A stretch of DNA of 64,000 nt from Komagataeibacter oboediens (GTDB lineage Bacteria > Pseudomonadota > Alphaproteobacteria > Acetobacterales > Acetobacteraceae). The position numbers and the translations under genes are program-made. A model generated the notes under the pieces. That model worked only from the letters and a program-made list of their open reading frames with translations, did not search any database and was not told the DNA's origin. Positions within the stretch are counted from its first letter, which is position 1. Each line of letters starts with the position of its first letter. Of this stretch, positions 36,786 through 46,252 are shown in pieces. The stretch lies in the NCBI RefSeq assembly GCF_003207815.1, contig NZ_NKTX01000002.1, positions 62,001-126,000 on the forward strand. Reading direction: 5' to 3'.

Positions 36786-38723
36786 CTATCTGCGTGGCTG
36801 ACGCAACTGCATCGCGCAGAACCAGATGCACAGCACGCAGAACGCCGCCAGTCCCGCAATGCTGGTCGCTGTCGCATCCATGCCGGGGGGCAGCAGCGAA
36901 AGCGGGCTGTCGCGTCCGCTCAGCGCGGACAGGCTGGCCAGCATCACCCCCATCAGGCTTTCCCCGACGATCAGGCCCGATGCGATCATGGTGCCCTGAT
37001 GGCGGCCCGCCCCGCCATTCAGGCGGGTGACGACATGGCCAAGTATCGCGCCAATGGCCAGCGTGACCGAAACGCTCATGGGCAGGTAGATGCCAACCCC
37101 CACCGCCAGCGGCGGCAGCGCCCCGCGCCCGGTGCGGCGCAGGCAGGCATCGACCCCGATCAGCGCGCATCCTGCCCCCATGCCAGCCAGCAGCATGTTC
37201 CAGTCAAGCTGGTGCAGGAAAATGCCCGATGTGATCAGCAGCAGCAGCGCAGGCTGCGGGGCCGCCAGCGCGCGGGTCGCGTCCATGCCGGCATGTGGCA
37301 TCGCCCCCACGAAGCCATAGGTCTGGTACAGCACGTTTAGCACCGGCGGAATGATGACCGCCCCGGTCACGCAACCGATCAGCAGGACGGCTTCCTGCTT
37401 CCACGGCGTGGCCCCGACCATCCGGCCGGTTTTCAGGTCCTGCAGGTTGTCATTGGCGATTGCGGCGGATGCGGTGATGGCGGTCAGGGCATACAGGCAG
37501 AAGCCGATGGCGAACTGCAGGCCTTCGGTGCCCGCGAACAGCCCCAGTGCGCGCAGCACCACGAACACACAGGACAGGCCCATCGCGGCAAGGATGATGA
37601 CACCGGAAATGGGGGATGAGGACGATCCCACCAGCCCCGCCATGTAACCGCACGCCGCCGCAACGAACAGCCCGACACCCACGCAGCATGCCAGTCCAGC
37701 CCCCGTGGCCGCCAGTGCGGGCAGGGCACCTACGGAGGCATGGGCGAATACGAAAAACAGGCTGCCGATCACCAGCAGCGCGCCCCCCGCGACCATGCGC
37801 ATGGCGCGGGGCGACAGGTCGGTTTCGGTGGGGGCGGCGTTGTCCGCATCCTGTGTGCGGTCCAGCAGCGCACGCACGCTGTCCAGCAGCGGACGGCCCA
37901 TGCGCACCACCGTCCATATGGCGGCAATCCCGATCAGCCCCACGCCAATGAAGCGGGCCCTGTCCTTCCACAGGCTGGTGGCGAACGCACCGGCGGGCAG
38001 GCCCGTCGGATTGGGCTGGACATGGGCCATGACGGGAATGACGACTTCCCATGTCAGTATCGCACCCAGCAGCATCGCGATGCCGCCTTCCAGCCCGACC
38101 AGATAGCCCGCGCCCAGCAGCGCGGGCGAAAACCCAGCCGAAAAGCGGAAGGCCGACATGCCCCATACGGCAGTCGCCGTCATGCCATCCCCCAGCACGC
38201 GCAGCCCGGTGGAGGCGAATGTCAGGGCAGCGGCCAGCATGCCGCCATTCAGCAGCGCGCGGATGCCGCCCCGGTCCTCGGCTGCCGCACCCGCGCGCAG
38301 GATTTCGGCTGCTGCCACTCCTTCGGGAAAGGGCAGGACCGGGTCCGCCAGCATGACCCGGCGTAGCGGGATGGTGAACAGTACTCCCGTCATGCCGCCC
38401 GCGGCCGTAAGGGCAGCCGTCATGATAAACGGAAAGTGCTGCCACACCCCGGCCATGACCAGCGCGGGCAGGCTGGCGAACACGCAGGCCAGCGTGCCCG
38501 CGGCGGAGGCCTGCGTCTGCACCAGGTTGTTTTCAAGGATCGTTCCCCCGCCCATCAGCCGCAGCACCGCCATGGAAATGACGGCGGCGGGAATGGAGGT
38601 GGCAATGGTCAGTCCGACCCGCAGCCCCAGATAGACGTTGGATGCGGTGAAAACGACGGTGATCAGCGCACCGATCACGATGCCGCGCCATGTCAGTTCG
38701 GCCCGTGGGGAATGTCCGGCCAA
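36786..38723 (-). CDS. OPT family oligopeptide transporter
   Basis: A 645-residue membrane protein with about 15-16 hydrophobic segments. The N-terminal E-L-T-W-R-G-I-V-I-G-A-L and the N-V-Y-L-G-L-R-V-G-L-T segment are typical of bacterial OPT transporters, which are thought to import peptides or metal chelates by proton symport. A shorter downstream M3 peptidase gene on the same strand, 62 bp away, supports oligopeptides as substrate. No signal peptide or ABC subunit is nearby. Confidence 0.88.
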   Translation of the reverse strand: MAGHSPRAELTWRGIVIGALITVVFTASNVYLGLRVGLTIATSIPAAVISMAVLRLMGGGTILENNLVQTQASAAGTLACVFASLPALVMAGVWQHFPFIMTAALTAAGGMTGVLFTIPLRRVMLADPVLPFPEGVAAAEILRAGAAAEDRGGIRALLNGGMLAAALTFASTGLRVLGDGMTATAVWGMSAFRFSAGFSPALLGAGYLVGLEGGIAMLLGAILTWEVVIPVMAHVQPNPTGLPAGAFATSLWKDRARFIGVGLIGIAAIWTVVRMGRPLLDSVRALLDRTQDADNAAPTETDLSPRAMRMVAGGALLVIGSLFFVFAHASVGALPALAATGAGLACCVGVGLFVAAACGYMAGLVGSSSSPISGVIILAAMGLSCVFVVLRALGLFAGTEGLQFAIGFCLYALTAITASAAIANDNLQDLKTGRMVGATPWKQEAVLLIGCVTGAVIIPPVLNVLYQTYGFVGAMPHAGMDATRALAAPQPALLLLITSGIFLHQLDWNMLLAGMGAGCALIGVDACLRRTGRGALPPLAVGVGIYLPMSVSVTLAIGAILGHVVTRLNGGAGRHQGTMIASGLIVGESLMGVMLASLSALSGRDSPLSLLPPGMDATATSIAGLAAFCVLCIWFCAMQLRQPRR

Positions 38724-38732
38724 GGCGGCCCC

Positions 38733-39311
38733 TTACATCTTGTGGAAGGTTGGCATGACCAGGTGCGCGCGGTTGAAGTCAAGCTGCGCCTTGGTCAGCT
38801 GGAAGCCGATCTCGATATGGTACTGGTCGCTGTGGACATGCCGCGACACCGGCAGGGTGATGGGAATGTTGCGCGTATGGGTCAGGTCCTGCATGCGCCC
38901 GTCGTCAAACGACACGTGGGCCACGAATTCCTTCTTGCTCTTGATCTCGCCGTTGAACACCACGGCGACGAAATACGGGATGTTGACGAAATTCACGTTC
39001 GACGCCGGGCCGCGTTCCACATGCAGCCCGATTTTCATGTTGGTCATGACGCTGCGGTGCTCGCCCGCTTCGCACGATCCGACCACGCGTGTCAGGCTGG
39101 CGCGCGCGACAAGGTGGGTCACGTCATGGTCGTTGCCGGAATACTGGTAATAGTCGGCGGCCTCTCCGGGGATCTCCACCACGGGGCAGGCAGGGGCGAA
39201 ATCGATCGAATCGGATTCGCTTGAACAGGCCACCAGCAGGGGAACGGCGCCCATCATGCAGAATTTCAGGGCGCGTCGTGACAGGCGCGACAGCGGGAAG
39301 GCAGGAATCAT
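38733..39311 (-). CDS. Putative lipoprotein of unknown function
   Basis: A 192-residue protein with a signal peptide ending in the lipobox L-L-V-A-C (cysteine at about 29), preceded by a basic R-L-S-R-R-A segment. The mature part has a beta-rich look, with T-H-L-V-A-R-A-S-L-T-R and two further cysteines. I recall similar lipoproteins in acetic acid bacteria but no function. It lies 9 bp upstream of the OPT gene on the same strand, so it may be cotranscribed with the transporter and peptidase. Confidence 0.7.
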   Translation of the reverse strand: MIPAFPLSRLSRRALKFCMMGAVPLLVACSSESDSIDFAPACPVVEIPGEAADYYQYSGNDHDVTHLVARASLTRVVGSCEAGEHRSVMTNMKIGLHVERGPASNVNFVNIPYFVAVVFNGEIKSKKEFVAHVSFDDGRMQDLTHTRNIPITLPVSRHVHSDQYHIEIGFQLTKAQLDFNRAHLVMPTFHKM

Positions 39312-39561
39312 GCGGGTATTCCGGGTTGGTCAGGGGTGGACAGAATCCCGCCCTGCGGGGTGTGGCCGGGGAACAACGCGACGGTGGCAGGGCGACGGGG
39401 GAGGACAGACATGGCACAGTACGTTAGGATCAACGGGAAAATGGCTTGCGCCATTGCCGCGGTTTGCGTAGGGCCGGACCATCGCACGGGATACCGGCGC
39501 CGGAACTGTAGCAGATCGCGGCCCGTATCCTATACCGCCCGCCGGATGTTTGGGGAACACC

Positions 39562-40563
39562 ATGCCCGACCAGATGATTCATACGCCCGATAATACCGCC
39601 CCCACCGAGGCGGCGCCCCGTGTCCTGAAAGTACTGCTGGCTGGCCCGCGCGGGTTCTGCGCCGGTGTCGATCGCGCCATCCGTGTGGTGGAAGAAGCAA
39701 TCCGCCGTTATGGCGCGCCGGTCTACGTCCGGCACGAAATCGTCCATAACCGCACTGTTGTCGAGGCGCTGGAAGCGCAGGGCGCGATCTTTGTCGAGGA
39801 ACTTGATGAAGTCCCCGCCGATGGCCAGGTCGTGTTTTCCGCCCACGGCGTGCCCAAGACCGTGCCGGCCGAAGCCATGCGTCGCAACCTGCTGTATCTG
39901 GATGCGACATGCCCGCTGGTGTCCAAGGTCCACCGCGAGGCCGAGCGCCACTTTGCCGATGGCGGACCGGAAAGCCGCCACATCCTCATGATCGGGCATG
40001 CGGGCCACCCCGAAGTGGTCGGCACGATGGGCCAGCTTCCCCCCGGCGCGGTCACCCTGATCAATGACGCCGAGGAAGCGCGCACCGTCCAGCCGGCCGA
40101 TCCCTCGCGCCTGGCATTCATTACCCAGACCACCCTTTCGGTCGATGATACGGCGGAAATCGTGGACATCCTGCGTGATCGCTTTCCCCTGATCGAGGGG
40201 CCGCGGCGCGAGGACATCTGCTACGCCACCACCAACCGGCAGGAAGCGGTCAAGGCGATCGCGCCGGGCTGTGACCTGGTGATCGTGATCGGTTCGCCCA
40301 ACTCCTCCAATTCCCAGCGCCTGCGTGAAGTGGCCGAACGGTCGGGCGCACCGCGCGCGCTGCTGGTGCCGCGCCTGAACGCGCTGGACTGGTCGGCGCT
40401 GGACGGTGTCGGCACGCTGGGGATCACGGCGGGCGCGTCCGCGCCGGAATCGCTGGTGCAGGAAATGGTGGCGGCCCTTGCCAAGCGGTTCACGCTTGAG
40501 ATCGAGGAAATCACCGTCAAGGAAGAAAACGTGGCCTTCCGCCTGCCGGCGCCACTGGGCTGA
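39562..40563 (+). CDS. ispH: 4-hydroxy-3-methylbut-2-enyl diphosphate reductase
   Basis: Last step of the MEP pathway, making IPP and DMAPP, the precursors of hopanoids and quinones. The 333-residue protein has the three cluster cysteines of IspH: Cys33 (G-P-R-G-F-C-A-G-V), Cys117 (D-A-T-C-P-L-V) and Cys220 ([10 protein letters not shown]). The frame also opens with TTG 39550, but ATG 39562 follows a GGGGAA element. The next gene, thrB, starts 13 bp after the stop. Confidence 0.95.
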   Translation: MPDQMIHTPDNTAPTEAAPRVLKVLLAGPRGFCAGVDRAIRVVEEAIRRYGAPVYVRHEIVHNRTVVEALEAQGAIFVEELDEVPADGQVVFSAHGVPKTVPAEAMRRNLLYLDATCPLVSKVHREAERHFADGGPESRHILMIGHAGHPEVVGTMGQLPPGAVTLINDAEEARTVQPADPSRLAFITQTTLSVDDTAEIVDILRDRFPLIEGPRREDICYATTNRQEAVKAIAPGCDLVIVIGSPNSSNSQRLREVAERSGAPRALLVPRLNALDWSALDGVGTLGITAGASAPESLVQEMVAALAKRFTLEIEEITVKEENVAFRLPAPLG

Positions 40564-40576
40564 ACCGTACCGTTAC

Positions 40577-41545
40577 ATGGCAGTCTATACCGAAGTGCCG
40601 GAAGATGCGCTGGCTGCGTTTCTGGAAGGCTATGACATCGGCAGGCCCGTCGCCTGCCACGGCATTGCGGAGGGTGTGGAAAACAGCAATTTCCTGCTGA
40701 AGACCACACAGGCCGCCTTTATCCTGACGTTGTACGAACGTCGGGTAAACCCGGATGAACTGCCATGGTTCCTCGGGCTCATGCAGTATCTGGCCCGGCA
40801 TGGCCTGTCGTGCCCGCTGCCGGTTGCCGACCGGCAGGGGCGCACGCTGCGCACGCTGTGCGGGCGTCCTGCCGCCATCACCACCTTCCTGCCCGGCGGC
40901 TGGTCGCGGCAGGTCAGCGTGGACATGTGCGCGCAGGTGGGGGATGCGCTGGCGCGGCTGCACCTGCTGGGGGAAGGCTACGTTGCCGAACGTCCCAATT
41001 CCATGGGGCCTCAGGCATGGACGGACCTGCTGCAGGCATGTCGGGCGCGGGGGGACGACGTCCGCTCCGGCCTTGTGCGCACGATCGGGGAGACGCTGGC
41101 CCGCGTGCTGCCTGCATGGCCCGGCACAGGCAACAACCCGTCCCTGCCGCGTGGACAGATCCATGCCGACCTGTTTCCCGACAATGTCTTTTTCCGTGAT
41201 GGCCGGCTGTCGGGCATCATCGATTTCTATTTCGCCTGCACGGACTGGTACGCCTACGATCTGGCGATTACCATCAATGCCTGGTGCTTTGATGACGACA
41301 TCCGTTTCGTGCCCGCCCGCGCCCGCGCCATGGTGGATGCCTACCGCCACGTCCGCCCGCTGGAGGATGCGGAGGATGTGGCCCTGGCTACCCTTGCCAC
41401 GGGAGCGGCCATCCGCTTCACGCTCACGCGGCTGTATGACTGGATCAACACCCCCGCGGATGCGCTGGTAACGCGCAAGGACCCGCTGGATTACCTGGCG
41501 CGCATGGAATTCTTCGCGTCCCGCATGGATGAAGGATTCCTGTGA
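40577..41545 (+). CDS. thrB: Homoserine kinase (ThrB type II, APH fold)
   Basis: Phosphorylates homoserine in threonine synthesis. The 322-residue protein is the alphaproteobacterial aminoglycoside-phosphotransferase-like type, not the GHMP-kinase type: [11 protein letters not shown] near residue 33, catalytic [10 protein letters not shown] near 193 and the metal-binding G-I-I-D-F-Y near 214. The longer frame overlaps ispH and was rejected; ATG 40577 fits the family start (M-A-V-Y-T-E-V). Its stop overlaps the rnhA start. Confidence 0.92.
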   Translation: MAVYTEVPEDALAAFLEGYDIGRPVACHGIAEGVENSNFLLKTTQAAFILTLYERRVNPDELPWFLGLMQYLARHGLSCPLPVADRQGRTLRTLCGRPAAITTFLPGGWSRQVSVDMCAQVGDALARLHLLGEGYVAERPNSMGPQAWTDLLQACRARGDDVRSGLVRTIGETLARVLPAWPGTGNNPSLPRGQIHADLFPDNVFFRDGRLSGIIDFYFACTDWYAYDLAITINAWCFDDDIRFVPARARAMVDAYRHVRPLEDAEDVALATLATGAAIRFTLTRLYDWINTPADALVTRKDPLDYLARMEFFASRMDEGFL

Positions 41546-42045
41546 TGAACGAGGACATGGCCCCTGCTGAAAACGCGGCCACCGCCACCGACCTGGTGGA
41601 GATCTGGACCGATGGAGGGTGCAAACCCAACCCCGGCCCCGGTGGCTGGGGCGCATTGCTGTGTTATCGGGGACAGGAACGCGAACTGTCGGGTGGCGAG
41701 GCAGAAACCACCAATAACCGCATGGAACTGACCGCCGCCGCCGAGGCGCTGGAGGCGTTAAAACGCCCCTGCCGCATCGTGCTGCATACCGACAGCGAAT
41801 ACGTGCGCAATGGCATAACGCGGTGGAGCACGGGCTGGGTGCGGCGCAAGTGGCGCAATGCATCCGGGGATCCGGTGGCGAACATGGATCTGTGGCGGCG
41901 GCTGCTGGATGTCAGCGCGAAGCATGACATCGAATGGAAATGGGTCCGTGGCCATTCCGGTGACGTGAATAACGAACGCGTTGACCAGCTTGCCACTGCC
42001 GCGCGCGATGCGATGGGCATTCCCTATCCCAAGCGCGGGAAATGA
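41545..42045 (+). CDS. rnhA: Ribonuclease HI
   Basis: Cleaves RNA in RNA-DNA hybrids. The 166-residue protein has all four acidic catalytic residues: D in W-T-D-G-G-C, E in N-R-M-E-L-T-A, D in H-T-D-S-E-Y-V, and the last D in N-E-R-V-D-Q-L-A. An N-terminal extension of about 18 residues precedes the domain. The ATG shares the A of the thrB TGA stop, with a GTG one codon earlier as an alternative. The ispH-thrB-rnhA order is common in alphaproteobacteria. Confidence 0.95.
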   Translation: MNEDMAPAENAATATDLVEIWTDGGCKPNPGPGGWGALLCYRGQERELSGGEAETTNNRMELTAAAEALEALKRPCRIVLHTDSEYVRNGITRWSTGWVRRKWRNASGDPVANMDLWRRLLDVSAKHDIEWKWVRGHSGDVNNERVDQLATAARDAMGIPYPKRGK

Positions 42046-42367
42046 GGCGCGCTGGTCTGCCTGTCATGGCTGCGCGGCGATCCCTGCCAGGACGTTTCTG
42101 GTGAAGCTATTTTCAAAAAGCTTCACCGGACGCCCTGTTTTTTGAAAAAAAAGACGGCCATGAGGGCCTTTGCCGTTCCTGTTGGCAGTCGGTTCTGAAC
42201 CGGCCTGCCGGGGCGGGGCTGGTCCCGTTTCCCGCCCCACGTCCCATGTGGGCGGGCGGCAGGTCCGTGATCCTGTAATGACAGTCGCGATATGTGGATG
42301 TTGACGGAACTGTTGTAACGCGTCACCACGATCGGTAATCGCGCAACCCAACGCAGGACGGATGCTC
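42046..42367. other. Intergenic region with palindromes upstream of a nucleoside hydrolase homologue
   Basis: No gene. It holds bipartite palindrome copy D (42100-42158) and a GC-rich zone at 42210-42256 that can form two overlapping, mutually exclusive hairpins, then an AGGA element before the next start. Confidence 0.55.
42100..42158. repeat. Bipartite A/T-cored palindromic element, copy D
   Basis: Half-unit 1 (42100-42127) reads GGTGAAGC, a T/A core, GCTTCACC and is nearly perfect. Half-unit 2 (42132-42158) reads GCCCTG, T6, G, A8, GACGGC. It follows rnhA by about 55 bp. Same arrangement as copies B and E. Confidence 0.7.
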
Positions 42368-43273
42368 ATGACACGCCCCATCATTCTTGACCTGATACCC
42401 GGCGCGCAGGGAATGGCGACCCTGCTGGCGGCGCTGCAGGTACCAGACCATGTGCGTCCGGTGCTGGTGCTGTTCAGCGGCAGGGCAACCGAGGTCGAGG
42501 TGGCGCTGGCGCATGCCCGCGACCTGTTGGACCAGTATGGGCTGGAGGACGTGGCGGTGCATGCGGGCTGTCCCGGCCCGATGGTGCGGGACGGGGGCGT
42601 GGGCAGCGACCTGCCCACGGGGCAGGACGGTCTGGGGGCGCTGCATCTGGTGCAGGCCGTGCGTGCCTGTCCTGCGGACAGTGTGAGCATCTGCTGTTCC
42701 GGTCCGCTGACCACGCTGGCCCTTGCACTGGTGCAGGCGCCCGATATCGGCGCGCACCTGCACGGGGTGATTGTGGATGGCGGGGCGTTTTACGTGCATG
42801 GCGACGCCACGGCAGTAGCCGAACGCAACATTGCGGCCGATCCGGAAGCGGCGGCCACGGTGCTGGCGGCGGGCGTGCCCGTCACCCTCGTGCCGTTGGA
42901 CTGCACGGCGCGCCTGAAGGCGGATGCGGTGTGGATGGAACAGCTTGAACCGATGGGGCGCGTGCCGGCCTCGATCGCGGGGCGGGTGCATGCGGAACTG
43001 GTGGCGGCACGCAACGGGGGCGCGCGGGGCAGCGGGGTGGATGTTTCGCTGCGTGCGGTGGCCCCGCTGCTGGCGCTGCTCAGCCCGGGAATTTTCAGCG
43101 GGCATATGGCGCATGTCGATGTGGAATGCCGAGGGGCGTTTACCCGTGGCATGACCGTGGCGCGGCGCATGGGGCCGCCGGGCGTGCAGCCCAACGTGCT
43201 GCTGCTCGACCGCATGTCGGTTGATGCGGGGCGTGGTGTGCTGCGTGACCTGTTGCTGAGCGTGCAGGCATGA
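42368..43273 (+). CDS. Inosine-uridine nucleoside hydrolase homologue with altered active site
   Basis: A 301-residue protein that aligns over its length with nucleoside hydrolases: S-G-P-L-T-T-L-A-L-A-L near 117, the A-E-R-N-I-A-A-D-P-E-A-A segment near 151, and C-terminal H-V-D-V-E-C-R-G-A-F-T-R-G-M-T-V. However, the N-terminal metal motif D-x-D-P-G-x-D-D is replaced by D-L-I-P-G-A-Q-G, losing three calcium ligands, and the catalytic H-D-P-L-A-V-A is V-D-V-S-L-R-A-V-A. Hydrolase activity is therefore doubtful. ATG 42368 has AGGA 9 nt upstream; ATG 42362 is too close to it. Confidence 0.75.
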   Translation: MTRPIILDLIPGAQGMATLLAALQVPDHVRPVLVLFSGRATEVEVALAHARDLLDQYGLEDVAVHAGCPGPMVRDGGVGSDLPTGQDGLGALHLVQAVRACPADSVSICCSGPLTTLALALVQAPDIGAHLHGVIVDGGAFYVHGDATAVAERNIAADPEAAATVLAAGVPVTLVPLDCTARLKADAVWMEQLEPMGRVPASIAGRVHAELVAARNGGARGSGVDVSLRAVAPLLALLSPGIFSGHMAHVDVECRGAFTRGMTVARRMGPPGVQPNVLLLDRMSVDAGRGVLRDLLLSVQA

Positions 43274-43452
43274 CCGGCGCGGACCATCGGAATTGCACAA
43301 AAATACAACGATCTGGTGCAAACTTGGGCCGCAGGCGATCATGACGGTTGCAGAACCGCCGCTCCGTCCAGTATTGGTCCCCGCATTCCGGTGCGTCCGT
43401 GGGCGCGAGTGTTGAGAACAGTGAAGCGTGTGGCGGCGCGGAGGTCTTCTGT

Positions 43453-44415
43453 ATGGATCGGTCTGCAACATCCCCTTCAGCCCTGACGGGGGTGGTGAGG
43501 GGAAACGGTGACGCCGTATTCGCCACCATTGTGCGTTGCGCCGCCGCCCTGATCCTGCTGGGGCTGGGGGGAATGGTGGCCGTCATGGCGTGGGGCGCGC
43601 GCGGTGCGTTCGCGACGTTTGGCCCAGCCTTCATCGTGGACAAGGCGTGGAATCCCGTTACCCAGCATTTTGGCGCTGCTGCCCCCGTATTCGGCACGCT
43701 GGTCACGGCCCTGCTGGCCGTTGCGCTGGCGGTGCCGCTGGCTTTCGGCATTGCAGTCTGGCTGACGGAAATTGCTTCGGCCCGCATTGCCGGTGTCATC
43801 GGCACGCTTATCCAGCTTCTGGCGGCGGTGCCGTCCATTATTTTCGGCATGTGGGGCTTTGCCGTGCTGGTGCCCTTCATGGCGCATTACGTGGAACCAT
43901 TCGCCGGCCATACGCTGGGGCGCGTGCCGGGCATCGGCCCGCTGTTCCGTGGCGCGCCCTATGGCACCGGCTTCCTGACGGGTGGCATGATCCTGGCGGT
44001 CATGATCACGCCGTTCATTTCCGCCGTCATGCGTGACGTGTTCCTGTCCATGCCCGCCGTGCTGAAGGAAAGTGCCTATGGGCTGGGCATGACGCGGTGG
44101 GAAGTAGTGCGCCGCATCATCCTGCCCTGGTCACGCACATCCGTGGTGGGGGGGATCATGCTGGGGCTGGGTCGTGCACTGGGGGAGACAATGGCGATCA
44201 CGTTCGTCATCGGCAACGCAAACCATATTGGCTGGTCGCTGTTTTCGCCCGGTAATACCATTGCATCGCTGATCGCGCTGGAATTTCCCGAAAGTGCTAT
44301 GGGAAGTCTCAAGTTTTCGTCGCTGATGGCCGCGGGTTTCCTGCTTATGCTGATTTCACTTGGAACACTGGTCTGTTCGCGGCTGCTGCTGCGCACCCGG
44401 GCGGCGGGTCGATAG
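43453..44415 (+). CDS. pstC: Phosphate ABC transporter permease PstC
   Basis: Inner-membrane permease of the high-affinity phosphate importer. The 320-residue protein has six main hydrophobic segments and the EAA-type loop L-K-E-S-A-Y-G-L-G-M-T-R-W-E-V near residue 206, followed by G-R-A-L-G-E-T-M-A. The long P-F-I-S-A-V-M-R-D-V-F segment is also typical. ATG 43453 has GAGG 8 nt upstream; the longer frame lacks a signal. First gene of pstCAB; no pstS precedes it. Confidence 0.92.
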   Translation: MDRSATSPSALTGVVRGNGDAVFATIVRCAAALILLGLGGMVAVMAWGARGAFATFGPAFIVDKAWNPVTQHFGAAAPVFGTLVTALLAVALAVPLAFGIAVWLTEIASARIAGVIGTLIQLLAAVPSIIFGMWGFAVLVPFMAHYVEPFAGHTLGRVPGIGPLFRGAPYGTGFLTGGMILAVMITPFISAVMRDVFLSMPAVLKESAYGLGMTRWEVVRRIILPWSRTSVVGGIMLGLGRALGETMAITFVIGNANHIGWSLFSPGNTIASLIALEFPESAMGSLKFSSLMAAGFLLMLISLGTLVCSRLLLRTRAAGR

Positions 44416-45327
44416 ATGGCCGGCCGCGAGAACACGACAGCCGTGGCGACTGCCGCGCCATGTGCTTCCGGCCGGTGGCAGGGCAACAGCCTGTCCGATA
44501 TGCGCCGGCGCATGGTGGACCGGGTGGCGACGGGCCTGTGCTGGCTTGCCACGGTTCTTGTGCTGCTCATGCTGTTTTCCATCCTGTTCGTGCTGGTGCG
44601 CAACGGGCTGGGTGGGCTGCGCTGGGTTACGTTCGTGCATGTCACCCTGCCGCCGGGGCAGGGGGGCGGCCTTGCCAATGCCATCGTGGGCAGCCTGATC
44701 CAGACCGGGCTGGCCGTGCTGATCGGTGCGCCGGTGGGGCTGCTGGTCGGGATCTACCTTGCGGAATTTACGGCCACGGACGGGCGGTTCATCAATCTGG
44801 TCCGGTTCGTATCCGACCTGCTGCTGTCCGCGCCGTCCATTCTGGTGGGGCTGTTCATCTATATGATCGTGGTGGTGCCGACGGGGCATTTTTCCGGCAT
44901 GGCGGGGGCGCTGGCGCTGTCCATGCTGGTGGTGCCGGTCGTGGTGCGCACCACCGAGGACATGCTGCGCCTGGTGCCGCTGTCCATGCGTGAGGCGGCG
45001 ATCGCGCTGGGCGCGCCACGGTGGCGGGTCATCCTGTTTGTCTGCCTGCGCGCCGCGCGTGACGGGGTGGCGACGGGCATCCTGCTGGCCCTTGCCCGTG
45101 TATCGGGCGAAACGGCGCCCCTGCTGTTTACCTCGCTTGGCAACATGAACTGGTCGGTATCCCCTGCCGCACCCATGGCCAGCCTGCCGGTGACCATCTA
45201 CCAGTATGCCGGCGCGGCGTATGAAGACTGGACCGCGCTGGCGTGGACCGGGGCGCTGCTGATTACGGCAGGCATCCTTATGATCAACATAACCGTGCGG
45301 CTGGGGCTGGGACGTAACAGGAAATGA
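44416..45327 (+). CDS. pstA: Phosphate ABC transporter permease PstA
   Basis: Second permease of the phosphate importer, 303 residues. It shares the PstA pattern: six membrane segments, [11 protein letters not shown] near 139, [12 protein letters not shown] as the EAA loop, and [13 protein letters not shown]. It begins directly after the pstC stop (ATG 44416) and its own stop overlaps pstB, so the three proteins are produced together. Confidence 0.93.
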   Translation: MAGRENTTAVATAAPCASGRWQGNSLSDMRRRMVDRVATGLCWLATVLVLLMLFSILFVLVRNGLGGLRWVTFVHVTLPPGQGGGLANAIVGSLIQTGLAVLIGAPVGLLVGIYLAEFTATDGRFINLVRFVSDLLLSAPSILVGLFIYMIVVVPTGHFSGMAGALALSMLVVPVVVRTTEDMLRLVPLSMREAAIALGAPRWRVILFVCLRAARDGVATGILLALARVSGETAPLLFTSLGNMNWSVSPAAPMASLPVTIYQYAGAAYEDWTALAWTGALLITAGILMINITVRLGLGRNRK

Positions 45328-46109
45328 ACATGACAGTGGCGGAAAAACAGCCGGTGCCAGCCGCGATTTCGGTGCGTAACCTCGATTTCTATTATGGCGC
45401 GAACCATGCGCTCAAGAATATCTCGATCGATTTCCCGCAGGGGCAGGTGACGGGCATGATCGGCCCGTCCGGGTGTGGCAAGTCCACGCTGCTGCGCGTC
45501 CTCAACCGCATGTATGACCTCTATCCCGGCCAGCGCGCGACGGGGGAAGTCATTTTTGACGGCTGCAACATTCTCGGCCCGAAGGTGAACCTGAACGTGC
45601 TGCGGGCACGGGTGGGCATGGTGTTCCAGAAGCCCACGCCGTTCCCCATGTCGATCTATGACAACATCGCCTTTGGCGTGCGGCTGCATGAACGCCTTGA
45701 CCGTGCCGCCATGGATGCGCGGGTCGAGGATGTGCTCAAGCGCGTCGCCCTGTGGCCCGAGGTACGCGACAGGCTGCACGATTCGGCGGCCGCGCTGTCG
45801 GGCGGGCAGCAGCAGCGCCTGTGCATCGCACGGACCATCGCGACCCGGCCCGAAGTCGTCCTGCTTGATGAACCGACCAGTGCGCTCGATCCCGTGTCCA
45901 CCGCCCGGATCGAGGAACTTCTGGATGAACTGAAGGCGGATTTCACCATCGCCATCGTGACCCACAACCTGCAGCAGGCCGCGCGCTGCGCCGATCAGGT
46001 GGCCTTTTTCTATATGGGGGAAGTGGTGGAAGTGGACAGCGCCGACCGCATGTTTACCGCCCCGCGCGAGAATCGCACGCAGGATTACATCACGGGCCGT
46101 TTCGGATAG
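45324..46109 (+). CDS. pstB: Phosphate ABC transporter ATP-binding protein PstB
   Basis: ATPase of the phosphate importer, 261 residues. Walker [10 protein letters not shown] near residue 50, signature L-S-G-G-Q-Q-Q-R near 155, Walker [13 protein letters not shown] near 178. The [13 protein letters not shown]-loop segment is diagnostic for PstB. The start overlaps pstA as ATGA. phoU, which usually follows, is not present. Confidence 0.95.
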   Translation: MNMTVAEKQPVPAAISVRNLDFYYGANHALKNISIDFPQGQVTGMIGPSGCGKSTLLRVLNRMYDLYPGQRATGEVIFDGCNILGPKVNLNVLRARVGMVFQKPTPFPMSIYDNIAFGVRLHERLDRAAMDARVEDVLKRVALWPEVRDRLHDSAAALSGGQQQRLCIARTIATRPEVVLLDEPTSALDPVSTARIEELLDELKADFTIAIVTHNLQQAARCADQVAFFYMGEVVEVDSADRMFTAPRENRTQDYITGRFG

Positions 46110-46252
46110 GGCCGCATGCCTTACATTTTGTAGCAAGGTTTGCACACATTGAACACCTCCGCTGGTGTAGCGTTACGCTTACAGGCCTTGCATGATGACC
46201 GCGCGCCATGCAGGGTAGAAGGTAAGTTATAACAGGAGTAGACTAGGTCCCC

